A DNA stretch of 14,604 nucleotides from CAYUQT01 sp964596165. GTDB taxonomy: Bacteria > Planctomycetota > Phycisphaerae > UBA1845 > JAFGLZ01. A model generated the notes under the pieces. It searched no databases, was not told the origin of the DNA, and saw only the letters and a list, made by a program, of their open reading frames with translations. Positions 1 to 5,288 of the stretch are shown one piece after another. Position 1 is the first letter of the stretch. Each line of letters opens with the position of its first letter. Location: assembly GCA_964596165.1 (NCBI GenBank), contig CAZQTW010000108.1:1-14604 (forward strand). The letters are read 5' to 3'. Made by a program: the position numbers and the translations under genes.

Positions 1-46
1 GGTACTGGGACCTGGAAACAGGGCAAATACGGGGGGACGGGTAATT

Positions 47-61
47 GGGGACAGGGGACAG
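47..61 (+). repeat. left copy of GGGGACA-type tandem repeat
   Basis: Two units of GGGGACA lie just before the ribosome site of the four-helix-bundle gene. The same motif recurs in the 3' end of that gene and, inverted, just after it, so the gene is bracketed by one repeat family. Looser G-rich matches (CCTGGAAACAGGG) occur further left. Confidence 0.6.
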
Positions 62-79
62 CAGATTCGGAGGAGCACG

Positions 80-526
80 ATGGACCGAATCCAGTCGCAC
101 CGGGATCTGATCGTGTGGCAGAAGGCGATGGACCTGACGGTGGGGATATACACACTGACCAAGAGGTTTCCCAAAGAAGAGGCATACCGACTGACCAGCC
201 AGCTCACGCGCGCTGCCGCCTCGGTTCCCGCCAACATCGCCGAGGGCCACGCGCGGGGATCGGCGAATCAGTACAGTCACTCTCTGGCGATCGCCAAGGG
301 CTCACTCATGGAGACCGAGACGTTCTTGACGCTTGCGGTGCGTCTGAGCTACCTGACGCAGGACGAGGCGCAACCGGCGCACCGCCTGATCACGGAGATC
401 AGCAAAATGCTGACGGCGTTGAGGGGGAGGTTACAGGGAACAGGGAACAGGGGACAGCGGACAGGGGACAGCGGACAGGAGACAGGGAACAGGGGAGAGG
501 AAAACGGCGCGGAACGAGTTCTGTAA
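80..526 (+). CDS. four helix bundle protein (S23 / intervening-sequence protein family)
   Basis: The 148-residue product matches the S23/IVP four-helix-bundle family from residue 1 to about 119: the start (HRDLIVWQKAMDL), the central stretch with RAAASVPANIAEGHAR, and a helix ending in LTALRGRLQG. Family members occur inside 23S rRNA intervening sequences, as stand-alone genes and as the Avd accessory protein of diversity-generating retroelements; the stand-alone role is unknown. No reverse transcriptase or template repeat is visible nearby. A strong ribosome site (GGAGGAG, 69-75) fixes the start. The last 29 residues (TGNRGQRTGDSG...) are not protein-like: they are a translation of the tandem GGGACAG-type repeat that follows the gene. 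The gene lies inside the longer open frame of the DUF1156 methylase, in a different reading frame, so it looks like a passenger inserted there. Confidence 0.85.
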   Translation: MDRIQSHRDLIVWQKAMDLTVGIYTLTKRFPKEEAYRLTSQLTRAAASVPANIAEGHARGSANQYSHSLAIAKGSLMETETFLTLAVRLSYLTQDEAQPAHRLITEISKMLTALRGRLQGTGNRGQRTGDSGQETGNRGEENGAERVL

Positions 527-550
527 CCTGTCCCCTGTCCCCTGTCCCCT
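433..550. repeat. GGGACAG tandem repeats followed by inverted copies
   Basis: From 433 to about 500 the sequence is a run of ACAGGGAACAGGGG / ACAGCGG units in plus orientation. From 527 to 550 three units of CCTGTCCC follow in the opposite orientation. The two arms could fold into a long imperfect hairpin with the stop codon of the four-helix-bundle gene (524-526) in the loop. The array supplies the last 29 codons of that gene. A related inverted copy without any gene lies at 5089-5120. Confidence 0.7.
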
Positions 551-551
551 C

Positions 552-574
552 CCACAGGGCCTATGGCCCTGTGG
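552..574. repeat. perfect 10-bp hairpin at the right edge of the four-helix-bundle insertion
   Basis: Arms CCACAGGGCC (552-561) and GGCCCTGTGG (565-574) flank a TAT loop. The hairpin lies between the inverted CCTGTCCC array and the point where recognisable methylase coding sequence resumes. It is read in the methylase frame as HRAYGPV. It could be an end structure of the inserted element; a T-run is missing, so a terminator is unlikely. Confidence 0.5.
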
Positions 575-3500
575 TCGCTTGGGACATCGTGACGCTCAAC
601 GCCCGGCCGGAGGCCGTCAACGCCTTCCTGGCCGAACATGCCCCGCCGGTGCTCGATCCGTTCTGCGGCGGCGGGTCGATCCCGCTGGAGGCTCAGCGCC
701 TGGGCCTGCGGGCGTATGCCAGCGACCTGAACCCTGTGGCCGTATTGATCACGAAGGCCCTGATCGAGATTCCGCCCAAGTTCGCCAACCTGCCGCCCGT
801 CAACCCTGAATACCAGAGGAAGTCCAGCCACGAGAAGGCGGCCCACGTGTGGCGCGGTGCGGCTGGTCTCGCGGAAGATGTCCGCTACTACGGCCAGTGG
901 ATGCGCGACGAGGCGGCCAAGCGGATCGGGCACCTGTACCCGAAGGTCAAAGTGACCAGGGAGATGGCCAAAGACCGGCCCGACCTGATGCCCTACGTCG
1001 GCGAAGAACTGACCGTGATCGCCTGGCTGTGGGCGCGGACGGTGGCCAGCCCGACCCCCGCCGTCGGCGGTGCCCACGTCCCCCTCGTTCGCTCGTTCTG
1101 GCTGAGCACCAAGAAGGGCAAGGAGGCCTGGGTCCGGCCAGTGGTCACGAAGGGCTCCGGGCACTGGCATTTCGAGGTTGGAGTCGGCAAACCTCCTGCT
1201 GACTTTGACCCCGGAATCGGAACGATTGGGCGTAAAGGTGGGCGCTGCATTCTGAGCGGTGTGCCGATGGGCTTCCCACATGTTCGCAGTGAAGGGCAGG
1301 CGGGGCGTATGAAGCAGCGCCTCATGGCTATTGTCGCCGAGGGTAGGCGGGGACGAGTCTATCTTTCTCCGGTAGAAGAACATGTCACTATTGCCGAGAG
1401 CGCCGTTCCAGCGTGGAAACCTGACGCAAGACTGCCCGACAACCCCCGTGACTTCAAGACGCCGAACTACGGCATGATGACGTTCGCCGACCTCTTCACC
1501 AACCGCCAACTGACGGCGTTGGTGACGTTCAGTGACCTGGTGGGCGAGGCGAGGGCGAAGGTGCTGGCCGACGCGAGGGCGGCTTATAGTGCAGGTGCTT
1601 GTGGTGCAAGTAGTGGTGGTCCACATGCTTGTGATGCAGCCTTCCAGCCTGCTGACACATCAGGCTCTTGTGGTGCAGGCTTCCAGCCTGCCTCCTGGCC
1701 TGTCCAGACCCAGCCCAGTGGGGCTCCGGGACAAGACTCAGGGAACTCAGGAGGCACCCGGACAGCCGAATCAACAAGAGCAGCCGGGACGGCTGCACCA
1801 CAAGGGTATGAATTCCTGGATCCCCGCACGACGCCCTTCGTGCCGCCGGCGTCGCGCGGCGAGCTGCCCCACTTGTACAAGGAGGGTGGTACGTACTTCG
1901 CCACGTTCCGCCTGTTTGATGCGGTGACGCCGGATGAGGGGCAGGCGGGGCGCCCGGACCGTAATATGGATCCGGCGCAGGCGGGACGCCCGCACCACAA
2001 TGTGGGTCCGGGGCAGCCGGGACGGCTGCACCACAAACGGGTGCACCACAAACGGCTGCATCACAAGGTGGATCCGCTTGAACAGGCGGCCCGATACGAT
2101 CCGCCGATCGGCCTGGGCTCGGGCGCGCTGCGCGATCCGGTCGTCGCGGCCATCGTCCGCGACGCCCTCCTGCACTTCGCCGGAGAGCGCTACCACCTGC
2201 TGCGGTGGTGCATCATGCCCAACCACGTCCATGTCATCTTCGCGCCGATCGCGGGGCACACGCCGTCGGACATCCTGCATTCCTGGAAATCCTTCACGTC
2301 CAAACAGGCCAACAAGGCCCTCGGACGCACCGGCACCTTCTGGGAACGGGAATCGTTCGACCACCTCATCCGCAGCGCCGACGACCTGGAACGATTCGTC
2401 CTCTACGTGGACAACAATCCGGTCACCGCCGGACTCTGCCGTCAACCCGAAGACTGGCCCTGGAACAGTTGTAGTGCAGGCCTCGAGCCTGCTGGCACGT
2501 CAGGCCCTTGTGATGCAGGCTTCCAGCCTGCTCAGCCATCCCCATCAGTCTCCCAGCCTGCCAACACATCAGCCCCTTGTGGTGTAGTCTCCCAGCCTGC
2601 TGGCACGTCAGGCCCTTGTGGTGCAGGCTTCCAGCCTGCTGATACATCAGCCTCCCAGGCAGCCGGCCAGCCGGAACAGGAACAGCAGCAAAGACAGCAG
2701 CCGGGACGGCTGCACCACAACGACGACCGCCCCCTCGACCAGGGCGGCACCGGCCCCCAAGCCTATGCCGACGCCGTGGCGACGTATCTAGGACTCGGCA
2801 TCGACAAGATTGTTGACTACAACTCCAGGCTGGTCACATGGATTACACAGCGCGATCAGGCGGGCCATGCGTTAACGAAGCAAGCCTTGCCGATGGTCTG
2901 GGACTTTGCAGAGGTCAACCCGCTTGTTGGCGCTGCCGGTGACCTGACGGTGTCCCTACAAGGAATTGCACGTGTAACCGAAGCAGTGCCCGCACGTCCA
3001 CTAGCAACAACCTACCAGCTGGACACACCTGCTGCGCTCTGCAAAGTAGAGACGCCGCTTGTATGCACGGACCCACCTTACTACGACAATATTGGCTACG
3101 CCGATCTGAGTGACTTCTTCTACATCTGGTTACGCCGGTCGCTGGGGCGTGTCTATCCGCAGCTCTTCGCCACACTGCTGACCCCCAAGGCCCAAGAGCT
3201 GATCGCCAGCCCCTACCGTCACGAGGGGGACAAGGACAAGGCGCAGTCATTCTTCGAAGAGGGACTCGGAAAGGCGTTCGCCTGGATACGGGAGGCGGAG
3301 CACCCCGACCATCCGCTGACTGTCTACTACGCTTTCAAGCAGGCGGAGGATGATGCGGGGGATGATGACGACGATGGCACGGCACCGGGGGTGGCTTCCA
3401 CAGGTTGGGAAACCATGCTTGAAGGGTTGATCCGCTCCGGATTCGCCGTCACCGGTACCTGGCCCATGCGCACCGAGCGTGGAGCTAGAAGCATCGGCAT

Positions 3501-4452
3501 CGGCACCAATGCCCTGGCTTCCTCGATCGTGTTGGTGTGTCGCCCGCGCGGCGCGGAGGCGTCGCTGGCGACGCGCCGGGAGTTCCTGTTGGCGCTGAAG
3601 CGCGAGTTGCCCGAGGCCTTGCGGAATCTCCAGCGGGGCAACATCGCGCCGGTTGACCTGGCTCAGGCGGCCATCGGGCCGGGGATGGCGGTGTTCACGC
3701 GGTATGCCAAGGTGATGGAGACCGACGGCTCGCCGATGACCGTCCGGACAGCCTTGGCGCTGATCAATCAGGCGCTCGATGAGGTCCTGGCCGAGCAGGA
3801 AGGCGAGTTCGAAGCCGACACCCGCTGGGCGCTGGCGTGGTTCGAGCAGTACGGCATGAACGAGGGACCCTTCGGTGTGGCCGAGACGCTGAGCAAGGCC
3901 AAGAACACAGCCGTCAACGGCCTGGTCGAGGCGGGCATCGTCGAGGCCCGCGCCGGCAAGGTCCGCCTGCTCCGAAGAAACGAACTTGTGATGCAGGCTT
4001 CCAGCCTGCCAACCCGTTCCCATCAGCCTTCCAGCGAACTTGTGGTGCGGGCTTCCAGCCTGCAAGGCCGTTCGCGGCGGGCTTCCAGCCTGCGGGCAGA
4101 TTCGGGGAAAGCCGGCGGGACGCCCGGGTCTAGGAAGGCCGGCGGGACGCCGGCACCACAATGGGATCCGGCCACCGACCGGCGGCTGACGATCTGGGAG
4201 GTGACGCAACACCTCATCCATGCGCTGGTCCAGCAGGGCGAGACCGGTGCGGCGACACTCCTCCGAAAGGTCGGCGGCATGGGCGAGACCGCCCGCGACC
4301 TGGCCTACCGCCTTTACACCATCTGCGAACGGAAGAAGTGGGCGGACGAGGCCCGGGAGTATAATGGTCTGGTCATCGCCTGGCCGGAACTGACTCGGTT
4401 GGCCATTCGACCAGCCGAAACGCCCAAACCCGCTGAGAAGGAGTTGTTCTGA
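571..4452 (+). CDS. DUF1156-type adenine-specific DNA methylase, interrupted by in-frame insertions
   Basis: The product resembles DUF1156 (COG1743) DNA methylases, found with DUF499 ATPases in predicted phage-defence cassettes, where they would modify adenine in host DNA. Visible hallmarks are DPFCGGGSIPLEA with SDLNPVAVL (SAM-binding motif I, 655-750), TDPPYYDNIGYADLSDFFY (catalytic motif IV, 3067-3123), then STGWETMLEGLI and the conserved C-terminal part to 4452. The family's N-terminal WWARRP region is absent and would lie left of base 1. The start given is the first in-frame GTG after the four-helix-bundle gene, but the frame is open from base 1, so the true start is unknown. Foreign segments lie at 1585-2760 and about 3986-4161. 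Cysteines expected in the first zinc-binding loop are replaced (ASPTPAVGG, 1048-1074). The gene may be decayed despite its open frame. Confidence 0.75.
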   Translation: MVAWDIVTLNARPEAVNAFLAEHAPPVLDPFCGGGSIPLEAQRLGLRAYASDLNPVAVLITKALIEIPPKFANLPPVNPEYQRKSSHEKAAHVWRGAAGLAEDVRYYGQWMRDEAAKRIGHLYPKVKVTREMAKDRPDLMPYVGEELTVIAWLWARTVASPTPAVGGAHVPLVRSFWLSTKKGKEAWVRPVVTKGSGHWHFEVGVGKPPADFDPGIGTIGRKGGRCILSGVPMGFPHVRSEGQAGRMKQRLMAIVAEGRRGRVYLSPVEEHVTIAESAVPAWKPDARLPDNPRDFKTPNYGMMTFADLFTNRQLTALVTFSDLVGEARAKVLADARAAYSAGACGASSGGPHACDAAFQPADTSGSCGAGFQPASWPVQTQPSGAPGQDSGNSGGTRTAESTRAAGTAAPQGYEFLDPRTTPFVPPASRGELPHLYKEGGTYFATFRLFDAVTPDEGQAGRPDRNMDPAQAGRPHHNVGPGQPGRLHHKRVHHKRLHHKVDPLEQAARYDPPIGLGSGALRDPVVAAIVRDALLHFAGERYHLLRWCIMPNHVHVIFAPIAGHTPSDILHSWKSFTSKQANKALGRTGTFWERESFDHLIRSADDLERFVLYVDNNPVTAGLCRQPEDWPWNSCSAGLEPAGTSGPCDAGFQPAQPSPSVSQPANTSAPCGVVSQPAGTSGPCGAGFQPADTSASQAAGQPEQEQQQRQQPGRLHHNDDRPLDQGGTGPQAYADAVATYLGLGIDKIVDYNSRLVTWITQRDQAGHALTKQALPMVWDFAEVNPLVGAAGDLTVSLQGIARVTEAVPARPLATTYQLDTPAALCKVETPLVCTDPPYYDNIGYADLSDFFYIWLRRSLGRVYPQLFATLLTPKAQELIASPYRHEGDKDKAQSFFEEGLGKAFAWIREAEHPDHPLTVYYAFKQAEDDAGDDDDDGTAPGVASTGWETMLEGLIRSGFAVTGTWPMRTERGARSIGIGTNALASSIVLVCRPRGAEASLATRREFLLALKRELPEALRNLQRGNIAPVDLAQAAIGPGMAVFTRYAKVMETDGSPMTVRTALALINQALDEVLAEQEGEFEADTRWALAWFEQYGMNEGPFGVAETLSKAKNTAVNGLVEAGIVEARAGKVRLLRRNELVMQASSLPTRSHQPSSELVVRASSLQGRSRRASSLRADSGKAGGTPGSRKAGGTPAPQWDPATDRRLTIWEVTQHLIHALVQQGETGAATLLRKVGGMGETARDLAYRLYTICERKKWADEAREYNGLVIAWPELTRLAIRPAETPKPAEKELF
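1629..1803. repeat. REP cluster left of the RAYT
   Basis: Two 24-base plus-oriented REP copies lie at 1629-1652 and 1668-1691, and one inverted copy lies at 1780-1803. The unit is TTGTGGTGC followed by a hairpin: arms GCAGGCT and AGCCTGC around a TCC loop. The inverted copy has different arms (GCAGCCG / CGGCTGC) but keeps the GGA loop and the ACCACAA tail, so the stem varies with compensation. A fragment (TTGTGGTGCAAG) lies at about 1599-1610. Confidence 0.85.
1807..2466 (+). pseudogene. REP-associated tyrosine transposase (RAYT, Y1/HUH), fused and internally damaged
   Basis: The translation starts YEFLDPRTTPFVPPASRGELPH and continues LYKEGGTYFATFRLFD, typical of the N-terminus of this family. 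After REP-derived sequence (1941-2066) it resumes with RDPVVAAIVRDALLHF. It then shows the HUH metal-binding motif in MPNHVHVIFAP (about 2215-2247), the LHSWKSFTSKQANKALGRTGTFW block, and FVLYVDNNPVTAGL, which holds the likely nucleophile tyrosine, before ending PEDWPWNS. RAYTs are single-strand nucleases thought to move REP hairpins. This copy has no ATG of its own in frame at its start, and the stretch between FRLFD and RDPVV is replaced by REP copies. It is therefore probably not an independent active transposase, although its catalytic residues survive. Confidence 0.75.
1941..2066 (-). repeat. REP cluster inside the RAYT
   Basis: All copies are in the inverted orientation. A decayed one is at 1941-1963, full ones are at 1977-2000 (arms around GCGGG / CCCGC) and 2013-2036 (GCAGCCG / CGGCTGC), and two truncated tails are at about 2040-2051 and 2053-2066. 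The array replaces the middle of the transposase domain and is translated as AGRPHHN / PGRLHHK-like peptide. Confidence 0.8.
2469..2720. repeat. REP cluster right of the RAYT
   Basis: Plus-oriented copies lie at 2469-2492, 2508-2531, 2577-2600 and 2616-2639, with a truncated one at about 2547-2561. One inverted copy lies at 2697-2720. Spacers such as TGGCACGTCAGGCCC recur, giving a period of about 39 bases. The layout, plus copies first and the inverted copy last, mirrors the left cluster and resembles a BIME array. Confidence 0.85.
3986..4161. repeat. third REP cluster, near the methylase C-terminus
   Basis: Plus copies lie at 3986-4009 and 4040-4063, with a partial at about 4077-4093. Inverted copies lie at 4111-4130 (truncated) and 4138-4161 (arms GCCGGCG / CGCCGGC, loop GGA, tail ACCACAA). 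No transposase accompanies this array. It interrupts the methylase between KVRLLRRNEL and WDPATDRRLTIWE and keeps the frame, adding about 58 codons read as QASSLPTR and KAGGTPAPQ-like peptide. Confidence 0.85.
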
Positions 4453-5048
4453 TGGCCGCTCCGACCGTGCAGTACGTCAACCGTCGAGGGGACAAGTACT
4501 ACCTGTGTATCCGGCCAAGCCAGGTAGGTGGCGGGCGGCAGTACACCTTCTCGCGAAAACCCAGCGGCACCCCGGTAGAGGCGATCCCCGACGGCTACGA
4601 AATCCGCGAACTGCCCGACAGCGGCCAGGTCGTGTTGCGAAAGATCAAGCCCAGCGCCATCGCACCGCTGGAACGCCAGTTGATCGGCAGCGCCGTTCGC
4701 TCTCAGGCCGGGTTGGAGCATTTCATCGTGGACGCCGAAGGCGAGAGCCTCGTCGTCTATCTGCCGGGACTGGAGGAGTCGGAGGCGGATGAACTGCTGG
4801 CGGTACTGGGCGGATCGGACCAGCGGACCCGTGAGGCCAGGGACGAGATGGTTCGGAAATCGCACTACCGTCCGATGATGCGGTTCGTCCTGGTGGACGA
4901 GGAGAATCGGCTGTTCCAAGTCGAGCGATGGTGCTTCCTGGGCGGAATCGACAAGTGGGTATTCCTGGAGGGGCCCGCCGCCTTGGCGGAACTCGTTGAC
5001 AAGTACGTGAAGCACCTGGGCAAGGAGAGTTTCTTCGAGCTGATGTGA
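4452..5048 (+). CDS. hypothetical protein between DUF1156 methylase and DUF499 ATPase
   Basis: The 198-residue product is soluble, mixed alpha/beta by appearance, with no membrane segment or catalytic motif that I recognise. The N-terminus (VQYVNRRGDKYYLCIRPSQVGGGRQYTFSR) contains a short basic stretch. The C-terminus (FLGGIDKWVFLEGPAALAELVDKYVKHLG) ends in a probable helix. Its start overlaps the methylase stop by one base (TGATG, 4450-4454), so it is almost certainly translated by coupling and belongs to the same operon. The position between methylase and ATPase suggests a structural or adaptor subunit of the same system; that is inference only. Confidence 0.8.
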   Translation: MAAPTVQYVNRRGDKYYLCIRPSQVGGGRQYTFSRKPSGTPVEAIPDGYEIRELPDSGQVVLRKIKPSAIAPLERQLIGSAVRSQAGLEHFIVDAEGESLVVYLPGLEESEADELLAVLGGSDQRTREARDEMVRKSHYRPMMRFVLVDEENRLFQVERWCFLGGIDKWVFLEGPAALAELVDKYVKHLGKESFFELM

Positions 5049-5088
5049 GGCAGACGAAGAAGGAGGCCGTTGGCTCTTGTCACTGCAA

Positions 5089-5120
5089 CCTGTACCCTGT
5101 TCCCTGTGTCCTGTCCCCTG
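5089..5120 (-). repeat. solo copy of the GGGACAG-type repeat
   Basis: Four degenerate units (CCTGTACCC, TGTTCCC, TGTGTCC, TGTCCCC) lie in the gap between the 198-aa gene and the ATPase. The copy begins AACCTGT, as does the inverted array at 525-550, so both belong to one family. No four-helix-bundle gene accompanies this copy. Confidence 0.6.
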
Positions 5121-5146
5121 CTTTGGTATGGCAAACGCGCACGATC

Positions 5147-5163
5147 GTACGGTGTGACCGTAC
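5147..5163. promoter_or_regulatory. 17-bp palindrome, possible operator upstream of the ATPase gene
   Basis: The sequence GTACGGT-GTG-ACCGTAC is a perfect inverted repeat with a three-base centre. It lies about 125 bases before the ATPase start, in a 240-base gap that otherwise holds only the solo repeat and no gene. The symmetry fits a dimeric regulator site, but no matching regulator or clear promoter is visible. Confidence 0.3.
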
Positions 5164-5288
5164 ATCAGGGCGGTGGTTACTGAAATCCTGTCGTCGAAGA
5201 TGCAGGCGGAGGTCTTTCGCACCTTGGTTGGTCTTGGCACAGCTCCGGGTTAACCACCCGGACTAGGTATCTTGAGGTGAGCCGAGCG

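Larger units (their letters stand above)
1585..2760 (+). mobile_element. in-frame RAYT plus REP insertion inside the methylase gene
   Basis: Methylase-like sequence stops after VLADARAA near 1584 and resumes at AYADAVATYL (2761). Between them is about 1.18 kb holding a RAYT-like transposase domain flanked by REP palindromes on both sides. The inserted length is a multiple of three and carries no stop in the host frame. The boundaries are judged from where family resemblance stops and could be off by tens of bases. The element separates methylase motifs I and IV, so a translated product would carry an insert of roughly 390 residues. Confidence 0.75.

Noticed and set aside
80..526. Avd protein of a diversity-generating retroelement
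   Set aside because: No reverse transcriptase, template repeat or variable repeat in the window; the fold is shared with S23/IVP proteins.
349..1626. Long minus-strand open frame (425 codons) opposite the methylase
   Set aside because: Shadow of a GC-rich coding strand; its translation shows no recognisable domain while the plus strand carries methylase motifs.
1590..2720. CRISPR array
   Set aside because: Repeats occur in both orientations, spacers are near-identical (TGGCACGTCAGG-type) and short, and a RAYT is present; this is a REP/BIME array.
3247..4221. Minus-strand open frame of 324 codons
   Set aside because: Antisense to clear methylase coding sequence and REPs; peptide is low-quality and includes REP-derived AGSPHHK strings.
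4314..5240. Minus-strand open frame of 308 codons
   Set aside because: Lies antisense to the methylase C-terminus and the 198-aa gene, which has coupled translation and sensible sequence.
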